A program made the position numbers and the translations under genes. Below are positions 15,359-23,191 of a DNA stretch of 58,889 nt, piece after piece. The notes below the pieces were generated by a model. It was not told where the DNA came from and did no database searches. It saw only the letters and a program-made list of their open reading frames with translations. The stretch lies in NCBI RefSeq assembly GCF_001673405.1, contig NZ_LZLV01000132.1:1-58889 (forward strand), in the 5' to 3' direction. How positions within the stretch are numbered: the first letter of the stretch is position 1; each line of letters starts with the position of its first letter. Source of the DNA: Mycobacterium sp. 1245111.1. Its GTDB lineage: Bacteria > Actinomycetota > Actinomycetes > Mycobacteriales > Mycobacteriaceae.

Positions 15359-16261
15359 GTGGTTAAGTGGCTTGGGACGCCCGCTGCTCGCGGCGATACC
15401 AGGGGAACCCGTGCCCGGGACGCCGACCGACAGGACGCCTGTCGGCTCTTGGACGACGCCCTCAGCAGTGGCGAGCTATCGATGGAAGAACACCGCGAGC
15501 GCGTCGGCGCCGCCACCAATGCAGTCACGTTGGGCGACCTGCGGGACCTGGTCGACGACTTGCAATCCGACGGCGGCGCGGCGTCCGCACTTCAGTCACC
15601 GGACGGATACGCCGGGCTGTTGGGGTTTGTTCGCGCCCGAACCAGGCGCCGCGGGCGGCGGCCTCTGGTCGTCGCGTTGCTCGCGGGACTCGTGCTCGGC
15701 CTCGGGATCGGCTGGGGTATCTACAGCGACGCCAGTTCGCCGTTCCAGGTCGCCTCGGATCCGGGTGCGAGGCCCGATGGTGTGGCGCCGGTGGTGCTCA
15801 AGCCGCCCACGCAACTGCACTCGGTTGGCGGCCTGACCGGCCTGATCGAGCAGACCCGCAAGCGGTTCGGCAACGTCGTCGGCTACCGACTGCTCGTCTA
15901 CCCGACGTACGCCTCGCTCGATCGACCGGACCCGTCCGACGACCGGCGGATCCTCGCCTCGGACTATCGCGGCGGCTGGGACGACCCGACGAACAAGGCC
16001 AAGACCAGCACCGACGCGCCGGACCCGGTGGACCTGAGCGCGTTCGACATACCGATCGTGGTCGGCATTTTGCGCGGCGCCCCCGACACCCTGCACATCA
16101 AACGGGCCGAGGTGACGAACACCTACCTGATCATCGAACCCGCGCCCAGGCCCGTCACGCCGGGTGCGCTGTCGCTGTCGGTGTACGTCTCCAGCGACTA
16201 CGCCAGCGGGTCGCTCACCTTCGCCGGCGACGGCACCATCAAACGGGTGGACCTGCAATAG
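15359..16261 (+). CDS. DUF1707 membrane protein (Rv0048c family)
   Basis: 300 aa. Residues about 18-70 form a DUF1707 domain (RDADRQDACRLLDDALSSG, HRERVGAATNAVTLGDL). One membrane helix follows at about 102-122 (LVVALLAGLVLGLGIGWGIY), then an extracytoplasmic domain of unknown fold. The start GTG 15359 is 6 nt after TAGGAT (15347-15352), consistent with a leaderless mRNA. It is divergent from the DUF5318-ponA1 operon. Function unknown. Confidence 0.85.
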   Translation: MVKWLGTPAARGDTRGTRARDADRQDACRLLDDALSSGELSMEEHRERVGAATNAVTLGDLRDLVDDLQSDGGAASALQSPDGYAGLLGFVRARTRRRGRRPLVVALLAGLVLGLGIGWGIYSDASSPFQVASDPGARPDGVAPVVLKPPTQLHSVGGLTGLIEQTRKRFGNVVGYRLLVYPTYASLDRPDPSDDRRILASDYRGGWDDPTNKAKTSTDAPDPVDLSAFDIPIVVGILRGAPDTLHIKRAEVTNTYLIIEPAPRPVTPGALSLSVYVSSDYASGSLTFAGDGTIKRVDLQ

Positions 16262-16264
16262 CGG

Positions 16265-17443
16265 CTACGAGGCGCTGACCTCGCCCACCCTGGGCAGGAA
16301 CGCCGACCTCACCGGCTCGGCGGCGCGCGCGCTGACGTCCAGCAGACCCCGCTCGGCGAGGATCGGCCGCACGCCCTCCCCGAAGATGTACGCCTCTTCC
16401 AGGTGCGGGTAGCCGGAGAGGATGAAGTGGTCCAGGCCGAGATCGGCGTACTCGACGATCCGATCGGCGACTTCGGCGTGCGACCCGACCAGGGCCGTGC
16501 CGGCGCCGCCGCGGACCAAGCCGACACCCGACCACAGGTTCGGGTAGATCTCCAGGCGGCGGGCATCCGCTCCGGCCGTGTAATCGTCGCCGCCACCGTG
16601 CAATTGACGCATCCGGCGTTGGCCGACCGATTCGGAGCGCGCCAGCGATTGCTGAGCAGCGGCGACCGTCTCGGGGTTGAGCGCGCCCAACAGCCGCTCC
16701 GCCTCGGCCCAGGCTTGCTCGCTGGTGTCGCGCGAGATGACGTGCAGCCGGATCCCGTAGCTCAGCGTCCGGCCCTGCGCCGCGGCCAGCCCGCGGATCC
16801 AGTCCAGCTTCTCCTTGACCTGCTCGGGTCGCTCACCCCAGGTCAGGTACGTGTCGGCGTAGGCGGCGGCGACCTGGCCGGCCTCCGGGGACGAGCCGCC
16901 GAAGAACACCCCCGGCAGGGGATCGGGCCGCCGTGCCAGCGACGCTTGCTCGACGCTGAGGTGCTCGCCTTTGGCGGTTACCGGCGCCTCGGAGCTCCAC
17001 AGTCGGCGGACGATGTCGAGGAATTCGCCGCAGCGCGTGTAGCGGTCCTGCTTGTCCAGGAAGTCGCCGAAGGCGCGCTGCTCGGCGCTCTCGCCGCCGG
17101 TGACCACGTTGAGCAGCAGCCGGCCCTGCGACTGCCATTGGAAGGTGGCCGACATCTGGGCGGCCAGCGTCGGGCTGATCAGGCCTGGGCGGAATGCGAC
17201 CAGGTACTTCAGCGACTCGGTGCTGCCGATCAACATCGCGGTGGTCAGCCACGCGTCTTCACACCACAGGCCGGTCGGGGTCAGCACCGCCTCGAAGCCG
17301 TTGATCTCGGCCGCCTGGGCGAGCTGGACGAGGTATTTCAGGTCGGCCGGCCGATCGCCGTGCATGTTGCTGCCATGCCCGCCGGCGATCAGGTCGCGCG
17401 AATCCCCGTAGGTGGGAAGAAACCAATGCAGATGGATTGACAC
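16265..17443 (-). CDS. ssuD: FMNH2-dependent alkanesulfonate monooxygenase (SsuD type)
   Basis: 392 aa. It matches SsuD closely along its length: HWFLPTYGDS at the N-terminus, GLWCEDAWL with the catalytic-site Cys, YLVAFRPG, LLLNVVTGGE, LTWGERPEQVKEK and NLWSGVGLVRGGAGTALVG. SsuD desulfonates alkanesulfonates using reduced FMN, releasing sulfite for sulfur assimilation. The usual partners, the ABC transporter SsuABC and the flavin reductase SsuE, are not nearby. It is divergent from padR with a shared 214-bp control region. The family is secure; the substrate is inferred. Confidence 0.88.
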   Translation of the reverse strand: MSIHLHWFLPTYGDSRDLIAGGHGSNMHGDRPADLKYLVQLAQAAEINGFEAVLTPTGLWCEDAWLTTAMLIGSTESLKYLVAFRPGLISPTLAAQMSATFQWQSQGRLLLNVVTGGESAEQRAFGDFLDKQDRYTRCGEFLDIVRRLWSSEAPVTAKGEHLSVEQASLARRPDPLPGVFFGGSSPEAGQVAAAYADTYLTWGERPEQVKEKLDWIRGLAAAQGRTLSYGIRLHVISRDTSEQAWAEAERLLGALNPETVAAAQQSLARSESVGQRRMRQLHGGGDDYTAGADARRLEIYPNLWSGVGLVRGGAGTALVGSHAEVADRIVEYADLGLDHFILSGYPHLEEAYIFGEGVRPILAERGLLDVSARAAEPVRSAFLPRVGEVSAS

Positions 17444-17579
17444 GTTGTCTGGTTATGCCCTGCGGGGCCCGCCACCAACAGGCTTGCAACCACGCAGATT
17501 CCAACCCGATCGGCAGTCCGGCGACCAGTGGTTGAACGGAGCGAGAACGGCAGCTGGAATCCCGGAGTAGCGCCGAATA

Positions 17580-17592
17580 TATCGGACCGATA
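17580..17592. promoter_or_regulatory. Palindrome TATCGG-A-CCGATA between ssuD and padR
   Basis: A perfect 6+1+6 inverted repeat that overlaps a TACTAT -10-like element (17591-17596) about 65 bp before the padR start. It is placed to serve as an autoregulatory site for PadR and could also affect ssuD. No binding data exist for it here. Confidence 0.45.
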
Positions 17593-17657
17593 CTATTGCG
17601 CGAGACTGTTACTCGACATAACAGCGACGCACTCAGCCAAGCAAAGGAGGTGACCTG

Positions 17658-18200
17658 ATGCTGGAGCTCGCCATCCTCGGACTTCTGCTCGAGTCACCCA
17701 TGCACGGCTACGAGCTGCGGAAACGGTTGACCGGTCTGCTCGGGGCCTTTAGGGCATTCTCCTACGGGTCGCTCTATCCCGCACTGCGGCGGATGCAAAC
17801 CGACGGATTGATCGCCGAGAACGCCGCCCCGGCCGGAACGCCTGTGCGTCGCGCTCGGCGAGTATACGAAATGACCGACGCGGGCCGGCAGCGCTTCAGC
17901 GAGCTGGTGGCCGACACCGGACCGCACAACTACACCGACGACGGGTTCGGCGTGCACCTGGCTTTTTTCAACCGCACACCGGCCGAAGCGCGGATGCGCA
18001 TCCTGGAGGGCCGTCGCCGTCAGGTCGAAGAACGACGAGAAGGTCTGCGTGAAGCAGTGGCGCGGGCCAGCAGCTCACTGGACCGCTACACCCGCCAGCT
18101 GCACCAACTCGGGCTGGAGTCGAGCGAGCGCGAAGTCAATTGGCTCAACGAGCTGATCGCTGCCGAGCGTGTTGCGCAACGTAGCGCTGAGCAGGCCTAG
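17658..18200 (+). CDS. PadR-family transcriptional regulator (Rv0047c orthologue)
   Basis: 180 aa. The winged helix at residues 1-80 has the PadR signature: LAILGLLLESPMHGYELRKRL, then SYGSLYPALRRMQTDGLI. The C-terminal helical domain (after about 100) is the dimerisation region. A very strong Shine-Dalgarno sequence (AAAGGAGGTGA at 17643-17653) precedes ATG 17658. The gene sits directly before ino1 as in M. tuberculosis (Rv0047c-Rv0046c), 42 bp apart, and is probably cotranscribed with it. It may control ino1 or itself through the palindrome at 17580. Confidence 0.92.
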   Translation: MLELAILGLLLESPMHGYELRKRLTGLLGAFRAFSYGSLYPALRRMQTDGLIAENAAPAGTPVRRARRVYEMTDAGRQRFSELVADTGPHNYTDDGFGVHLAFFNRTPAEARMRILEGRRRQVEERREGLREAVARASSSLDRYTRQLHQLGLESSEREVNWLNELIAAERVAQRSAEQA

Positions 18201-18242
18201 AGCCGAAGAAATCCCCCAAGAAAGAATTAAGGAGAACGCCGG

Positions 18243-19349
18243 ATGAGTGAGCTGCAACCGCTGAAGGCGCAGGAGGCCACGACCGAGGTCCGAGTCGCCA
18301 TTGTCGGCGTCGGCAACTGCGCGTCCTCGCTGGTACAGGGCGTCCAGTACTACTACGACGCCGACGAGAACAGCGCCGTCCCGGGCTTGATGCACGTGAG
18401 GTTCGGCCAGTACCACGTCCGCGACGTGAAGTTCGTCGCCGCGTTCGACGTGGACGCCAAGAAGGTCGGCTTCGACTTGTCCGAAGCGATCTTCGCGTCG
18501 GAGAACAACACCATCAAGATCGCCGACGTACCGCCGACCAACGTGACGGTGCAGCGTGGTCCGACGCTCGACGGCATCGGCAAGTACTACGCCGACACCA
18601 TCGAGGTATCCGACGCCGACGCGGTCGACGTGGTCGCGGCGCTGCGTGAGGCCAAGGCCGACGTGCTGGTGTCCTACCTGCCCGTGGGGTCCGAGGAGGC
18701 CGACAAGTTCTACGCCCAGTGCGCGATCGACGCCGGTGTGGCGTTCGTCAACGCGCTGCCGGTGTTCATCGCCTCCGACCCGGTGTGGGCCAAGAAGTTC
18801 GCCGACGCCGGTGTGCCGATCGTCGGTGACGACATCAAGAGCCAGGTCGGCGCGACGATCACGCACCGGGTGATGGCCAAGCTGTTCGAGGACCGCGGCG
18901 TGCAGCTCGACCGCACGATGCAGCTCAACGTCGGCGGCAACATGGACTTCCTCAACATGCTCGAGCGGGAGCGGCTGGAGTCCAAGAAGATCTCCAAGAC
19001 CCAGGCCGTCACGTCGAACGTGCAGCGCGAGTTCAAGACCAAGGACGTGCACATCGGCCCGTCCGATCACGTCGGCTGGCTCGACGACCGCAAGTGGGCC
19101 TACGTCCGCCTCGAGGGGCGCGCGTTCGGTGACGTCCCGCTGAACCTGGAGTACAAGCTCGAGGTGTGGGACTCGCCCAACTCGGCCGGCGTCATCATCG
19201 ACGCGGTGCGCGCCGCCAAGATCGCCAAGGATCGCGGCATCGGCGGACCGGTCATCCCGGCGTCGGCGTACTTGATGAAGAGCCCGCCGCAGCAGCTGCC
19301 CGACGACATCGCGCGGACCCAGCTCGAAGAGTTCATCGTCGAGGGCTGA
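18243..19349 (+). CDS. ino1: Inositol-1-phosphate synthase Ino1
   Basis: 368 aa. It converts glucose-6-phosphate to inositol-1-phosphate with NAD, the first step toward phosphatidylinositol, PIMs and mycothiol. The Rossmann site is at VGVGNCASSLVQG (about residues 23-35). Conserved stretches include VLVSYLPVGSEEADKFYAQ, INALPVF-like FVNALPVF, GDDIKSQVGATITHR and GGNMDFLNM. It follows padR with a good RBS (AAGGAGA) and is closed by a strong terminator. Confidence 0.97.
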   Translation: MSELQPLKAQEATTEVRVAIVGVGNCASSLVQGVQYYYDADENSAVPGLMHVRFGQYHVRDVKFVAAFDVDAKKVGFDLSEAIFASENNTIKIADVPPTNVTVQRGPTLDGIGKYYADTIEVSDADAVDVVAALREAKADVLVSYLPVGSEEADKFYAQCAIDAGVAFVNALPVFIASDPVWAKKFADAGVPIVGDDIKSQVGATITHRVMAKLFEDRGVQLDRTMQLNVGGNMDFLNMLERERLESKKISKTQAVTSNVQREFKTKDVHIGPSDHVGWLDDRKWAYVRLEGRAFGDVPLNLEYKLEVWDSPNSAGVIIDAVRAAKIAKDRGIGGPVIPASAYLMKSPPQQLPDDIARTQLEEFIVEG

Positions 19350-19357
19350 TCGAACGC

Positions 19358-19406
19358 AAATGCGGTGAGGACGCCACAGCGCGGCTTCACCGCATTTCGT
19401 TTTTTC
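19358..19406 (+). terminator. Rho-independent terminator of ino1
   Basis: An 11-bp perfect stem AAATGCGGTGA (19358-19368) and TCACCGCATTT (19387-19397) is followed by CGTTTTTT. It starts 8 bp after the ino1 stop. Confidence 0.9.
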
Positions 19407-19496
19407 GGCTCACCGCAGACGCCGCCAGCTGTTGAGGAGCCATCGCCAACGCGCCTCGATGTGGCAGTCCGGATCGACCCCGGGTACGCGAGTCTC

Positions 19497-19512
19497 TGTA
19501 CTTGACAGTACA
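19497..19512. promoter_or_regulatory. Operator-like palindrome TGTAC-N6-GTACA before the dehalogenase gene
   Basis: TGTACTTGACAGTACA covers a TTGACA -35-like hexamer and lies 24 bp upstream of the GTG start at 19537. The same TGTAC-N6-GTACA form occurs twice at 22175-22209. A TetR gene lies between the copies and is the obvious candidate repressor. Confidence 0.65.
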
Positions 19513-19536
19513 AAGCCTCGTGGGGATCGTATAACC

Positions 19537-20448
19537 GTGCACATCTTGCGTACGCCTGACGAGTGCTTCGTCGATCTGCCCGGTTTTCCTTATCAGCCAC
19601 GTTATGTCCAGGTCGACGGCCCGGGTGGGTCGTCGTTGCGGATGCACTACGTCGACGAGGGGCCGGCCGACGCGCCAGTGGTGTTGCTGCTACACGGCGA
19701 GCCGTCGTGGTCATATTTGTACCGACACATGATCCCCGTCCTAGCCGAGGCGGGGCTGCGCGCGGTCGCGATCGACCTGGTGGGCTTCGGCCGCAGTGAT
19801 AAACCAGCCGAGCGAACCGACTACACCTACCAGGCCCATGTGGACTGGACGCGCGCGGCGACCGATGCCATTGGCCTGACGGACGTCACCTTGTTCTGTC
19901 AGGACTGGGGCGGTCTGATCGGACTGCGACTCGTCGGCGAGGAACCTGACCTGTTCTCGCGCGTGGTCGCATCCAACACCTTCCTGCCCACCGGGGATGT
20001 TCCGGCGGGCCGAGCTTTTTTGGCATGGCAGAAATACAGCCAGGAAACGCCGGTCTTCGACGCCGGCCGAATCGTCAACGGCGGCTGCGTTTCCGAGCTG
20101 TCCGCCGACGAGGTCGCCGCCTATAACGCGCCGTTCCCCGACGATTCCTTCAAAGCCGGCGCGCGACAGTTCCCGATGCTGGTGCCGACCAGCCCCGAAG
20201 ACCCCGCAGCGCCGGCAAACAAAGCGGCGTGGGCGGCGCTAGGACGCTACGACAAGCCCTTCCTCTGTGCGTTCGCCGATTCCGACCCCATCACGCGTGG
20301 CGGCGACGCGGTGCTGGCCGGACATGTGCCTGGAGCTCGCAACCACCCTCCGGTCACGGTGGCCGGTGCCGGCCATTTCATCCAGGAAGACAAGGGCGCG
20401 GAACTCGGCCGGCTGATCGTGGACTTCATCGCGGCCACACAGGCGTAA
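19537..20448 (+). CDS. Haloalkane dehalogenase-like alpha/beta hydrolase
   Basis: 303 aa. The fold and motifs fit the haloalkane dehalogenase subgroup I: LLHGEPSWSYLYRHMIP with the oxyanion-hole HGEP, a nucleophile elbow CQDWGG (Asp nucleophile), an acid-bearing late strand (FADSDPI), and a catalytic His in AGAGHFIQED. Such enzymes cleave carbon-halogen bonds with water and are common in mycobacteria with unclear natural substrates. GTG 19537 is chosen because the conserved N-terminus DECFVDLPGFPYQPRYV begins soon after it. The palindrome at 19497 lies just upstream. Substrate unknown. Confidence 0.85.
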   Translation: MHILRTPDECFVDLPGFPYQPRYVQVDGPGGSSLRMHYVDEGPADAPVVLLLHGEPSWSYLYRHMIPVLAEAGLRAVAIDLVGFGRSDKPAERTDYTYQAHVDWTRAATDAIGLTDVTLFCQDWGGLIGLRLVGEEPDLFSRVVASNTFLPTGDVPAGRAFLAWQKYSQETPVFDAGRIVNGGCVSELSADEVAAYNAPFPDDSFKAGARQFPMLVPTSPEDPAAPANKAAWAALGRYDKPFLCAFADSDPITRGGDAVLAGHVPGARNHPPVTVAGAGHFIQEDKGAELGRLIVDFIAATQA

Positions 20449-20512
20449 TCAACGACCCGGGGCGACCGCCGAGCGACCGAACAGCCCTGCCGACCACGTA
20501 AAATGGCTCGGA

Positions 20513-21178
20513 ATGACCGCCGACTCGAGAGCAGCCGCCCCGGGCATGTCGCGGGGCTCGACATTGCCCAGCACTGCACAAGGGCGTCGGACCCGCGCTG
20601 CGATCGTGGACGCTGCCGCTGCGCTGGTGTATCAGCGCGGGGTAGCGGCGAGCACGCTCGACGACATCTTGGCCGAGTCCGGGGCCGGCAAGTCGCAGCT
20701 TTACCACTACTTCGACGACAAGGCGGATCTCATCGTCGCCGTGATCTCGCGTCAGATCGAGTTGATCCTGCTGGCGCAACCCCTGATCTTCGAGATTCAG
20801 TCGATCGAGGGGCTGCAAGCCTGGGCGGATGCGATCGTCGCCGTGCATGCCGGCCCCCGCGGTCCTTTCAGTTGTCCGCTGGGCACGATGGCCGCCGAGC
20901 TGAAGAACGATCCGTCCTATCGACCTGCGCTCGCCGATGCCTTTGCGAAGTGGCAGCAGCCCCTATGCGACGGGTTGGAGCGCATGCGTCAGCGCGGCTC
21001 TCTACGGCCCGACGACGATCCGAGCCGGCTCGCCGCGGCGCTGCTCGGTGCGCTGCAGGGCGGCATGCTGCTCGCGCGGGTCGCCGACGACGTGACTGTT
21101 CTGCGCGACACCCTGCAAAGTGCCGTAGACGACGTCCGGCGGCGAGTGCAGCACGCGACTGCGTCGGGCCTCGGCTGA
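20513..21178 (+). CDS. TetR-family regulator, probable controller of the flanking TGTAC-N6-GTACA sites
   Basis: 221 aa. The HTH is in residues about 25-70: TRAAIVDAAAALVYQRG, TLDDILAESGAGKSQLYHYFDDKADLI. The C-terminal domain resembles the YcdC/TetR_C type (QAWADAIVAVHAG). A TAAAAT -10 element (20499-20504) ends 8 nt before ATG 20513, so the mRNA is probably leaderless. It lies between the dehalogenase gene and the convergent DoxX gene, and operator-like palindromes stand before the dehalogenase and before the DM13 lipoprotein gene. That placement suggests it represses both units. Ligand unknown. Confidence 0.88.
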   Translation: MTADSRAAAPGMSRGSTLPSTAQGRRTRAAIVDAAAALVYQRGVAASTLDDILAESGAGKSQLYHYFDDKADLIVAVISRQIELILLAQPLIFEIQSIEGLQAWADAIVAVHAGPRGPFSCPLGTMAAELKNDPSYRPALADAFAKWQQPLCDGLERMRQRGSLRPDDDPSRLAAALLGALQGGMLLARVADDVTVLRDTLQSAVDDVRRRVQHATASGLG

Positions 21179-21191
21179 TCCCGCTGGCCGG

Positions 21192-21701
21192 TTACAGCCA
21201 GCGTCGAAGCGGAATAACCTCGCGAGCGTCAACCCCCCGCCTGCGTCGCCACTGCCTGATCAGCAGAGCCGTCGCCGAAAGGCGTGTGGCCGGCACCGAC
21301 CAGGCGACGACGATCACCGACAGCGCCCCCATGACCGGGTACTGCGCAATGAGCTGATCCGAGCTCCAATACGTCAACAGCGTGAGCAGCGATCCGATGG
21401 CGGCGGGAAGGCTGACGATACCCACTATCAAAGCAACACCCAGCAACGTTTCCAGTAACGGGATCAAGAAGCCGAACAAGCTCGGCCAGGCCCGCAATAC
21501 GTGGCCGGCGAACAGTGAAAAGTATTCCGGCACACGGGGATTCGACTTTGCACTGTCGGCCACGAGGAGAATGTCCGCGCTGCCGAAGTGTGCGCGGTAT
21601 TTGAACGTGCCCTCGTGTAACCACAGCACCCCCGCGCAGACCCTGGCGGCACCGGCTGCAAGTGGTGCAACCAGGGTCGTAGCCCGTGCGAGAAGGGTCA
21701 T
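21192..21701 (-). CDS. DoxX-family membrane protein
   Basis: 169 aa from ATG 21701. It has four membrane helices in DoxX arrangement, with WLHEGTFKYRAHF after the first helix and a helix GFLIPLLETLLGVALIVGIV in the middle. The ATG overlaps the lipoprotein stop (ATGA, 21698-21701), so the two are cotranslated. DoxX proteins are often linked to redox reactions at the membrane, and a DM13 partner (a redox-like domain) fits this. The exact role is unknown. Confidence 0.8.
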   Translation of the reverse strand: MTLLARATTLVAPLAAGAARVCAGVLWLHEGTFKYRAHFGSADILLVADSAKSNPRVPEYFSLFAGHVLRAWPSLFGFLIPLLETLLGVALIVGIVSLPAAIGSLLTLLTYWSSDQLIAQYPVMGALSVIVVAWSVPATRLSATALLIRQWRRRRGVDAREVIPLRRWL

Positions 21702-22141
21702 GCCAGCGGGGCGAACCCGAAGACGGCTTTTGCCTTGTCGCAATGGATGACCACGGTGTTGTACTTCGCTGCGTCGGCACTGTTCACCGCGAACGTCTGC
21801 GACGCCTTGTCGGAGGCGACCGAACCCAGCGCGGTGCCGGCCATCACCGCTTGTTCGTCGTTACCGTTGGCCAGGTAGATGTGTAGATCCGGGCCGGGGT
21901 CCGATGCGAAGCCAGACAACGTGATCTCGCCACCGGCGAAGGTGACCATTCCCGAAACGTGCTTGCCGTTGAGCCCCGAAAAGCCGCCGCTTCGCGCGGC
22001 CGAGCCGGTCATCGCCGTCGGCGACGACATCGAAGACATCGCTGAGGTTGGCTGGGGACTGGGCGATGACGAGCTGCCGCAGGCCGTCAGCACCATGGCA
22101 AGCGCGACCAGTCCCGCCCAACTCAACTTTCTGAACTGCAT
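21698..22141 (-). CDS. Lipoprotein with DM13 domain
   Basis: 147 aa. The signal peptide MQFRKLSWAGLVALAMVLTAC ends in a lipobox (LTAC, Cys21). A Ser/Pro/Thr-rich spacer (22-50) precedes a DM13 domain at about 55-147, with the typical GPDLHIYLANG core and a conserved Cys in VVIHCDKA. DM13 domains are proposed to carry electrons. It is the first gene of a two-gene operon with doxX. Its RBS AAAGGA lies 9-14 nt before the ATG. The tandem palindromes at 22175-22209 overlap its likely promoter. Confidence 0.82.
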   Translation of the reverse strand: MQFRKLSWAGLVALAMVLTACGSSSSPSPQPTSAMSSMSSPTAMTGSAARSGGFSGLNGKHVSGMVTFAGGEITLSGFASDPGPDLHIYLANGNDEQAVMAGTALGSVASDKASQTFAVNSADAAKYNTVVIHCDKAKAVFGFAPLA

Positions 22142-22174
22142 GTCGTGTCCTTTCGACGTGTTCTCATCAATGCA

Positions 22175-22190
22175 TGTACTGCGCGGTACA
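22175..22190. promoter_or_regulatory. Operator-like palindrome TGTAC-N6-GTACA, copy 2
   Basis: TGTACTGCGCGGTACA lies 33 bp upstream of the DM13 lipoprotein start, on its promoter side. Copy 3 is 3 bp away (centres 19 bp apart, about two helical turns), as expected for cooperative binding of a TetR dimer pair. Confidence 0.65.
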
Positions 22191-22193
22191 TAA

Positions 22194-22209
22194 TGTACTA
22201 AGTAGTACA
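22194..22209. promoter_or_regulatory. Operator-like palindrome TGTAC-N6-GTACA, copy 3
   Basis: TGTACTAAGTAGTACA has a longer perfect arm (TGTACT/AGTACA) like the copy at 19497. It lies 52 bp upstream of the DM13 gene and 56 bp upstream of the hydrolase gene on the other strand, so it could affect both. Confidence 0.65.
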
Positions 22210-22265
22210 CGGAGCGGCTGGCCGCGGGGTTCAACAGGCGCTGCGAACCCTCTAGGGTCACGACC

Positions 22266-23165
22266 ATGACCGAGATCTCCGACGACGAGCTGCTTGGCCT
22301 CTCCGAATTCGGGCTGCTGCCCGAGAACGCCGAACAGGCCGGCGTCACCGATCCGCTGCCGTCGGTGCGCCGGGTCGAGGCAGGCGGCATCAGCGCCCTG
22401 CAGTGGGGTGACTCGTCGCCGCGGGTGGTGTTCTTCCATGGAGGCGGGCAGAACGCTCACACCTGGGACACGGTGATCGTTGGTCTGGGTGTGCCCGCGC
22501 TGGCGGTCGATCTGCCCGGCCACGGACATTCGTCGTGGCGCGAAGACGGCGACTATTCGCCGCAGCACAACGCGGCCGCTGTTGAGCCGGTGATCAACGA
22601 CCTCGCGCCGGACGCGGAACTTGTGGTCGGCATGTCGCTGGGCGGGCTCACCGCGATCGGGCTGGGCGCCATCGCACCGCAGCTGGTGCGCGAGCTGGTG
22701 CTGGTCGACGTCACCCCGTCGGCGTTGCGCCGTTACGCGGAGATGACCACCGAGCAACAGGGCACCGTCGCGCTGGTGGCCGGTGAGCGAAACTTTCCCA
22801 GCTTCGATGCGATCCTGGAGGTCACTACCGCCGCGGCACCGCACCGTGACCGGAAGTCTTTGCGGCGCGGGGTCTTTCACAACTCGCGGCGACTCGACGA
22901 CGGCACCTGGACGTGGCGCTATGACAGCATCCGCAAAATCCCCGACTTCGACGGCCTCTGGGACGACTTCGCCGGTCTATCGGTGCCGGTCAGGCTGGTG
23001 CGCGGTGGAAATTCGCCGTTCGTCACCGACGAGGACGCCGACGAATTGGCCAGGCGGGCACAGCAATTCCAGGGCCTGCAGATCGTCGAAAACTCGGGCC
23101 ATTCCGTACAGAGCGACCAACCGCTCGCACTGATCGAAATCCTGCGGGGCGTACTTGCGCGCTGA
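22266..23165 (+). CDS. Alpha/beta hydrolase (Rv0045c orthologue)
   Basis: 299 aa. It has the HGGGQNAHTWD oxyanion region, the nucleophile elbow GMSLGG (Ser) at about residue 123, the acid region RLVRGGNSPFVTDED and the His in ENSGHSVQSDQP. Rv0045c is an esterase acting on short to medium acyl esters. A TAGGGT -10 element (22253-22258) ends 7 nt before ATG 22266, so the mRNA may be leaderless. It is followed 26 bp later by the luciferase-like oxidoreductase gene and probably shares its transcript. The physiological substrate is unknown. Confidence 0.9.
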   Translation: MTEISDDELLGLSEFGLLPENAEQAGVTDPLPSVRRVEAGGISALQWGDSSPRVVFFHGGGQNAHTWDTVIVGLGVPALAVDLPGHGHSSWREDGDYSPQHNAAAVEPVINDLAPDAELVVGMSLGGLTAIGLGAIAPQLVRELVLVDVTPSALRRYAEMTTEQQGTVALVAGERNFPSFDAILEVTTAAAPHRDRKSLRRGVFHNSRRLDDGTWTWRYDSIRKIPDFDGLWDDFAGLSVPVRLVRGGNSPFVTDEDADELARRAQQFQGLQIVENSGHSVQSDQPLALIEILRGVLAR

Positions 23166-23191
23166 CCCCCGCCCCCGCCTACCGTATGGGA

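Noticed and set aside
19502..19535. TTGACA and TATAAC as the promoter of the dehalogenase gene
   Set aside because: The spacing between the hexamers is 22 bp, too long for a standard promoter. The palindrome around TTGACA is a better explanation of the conserved bases.
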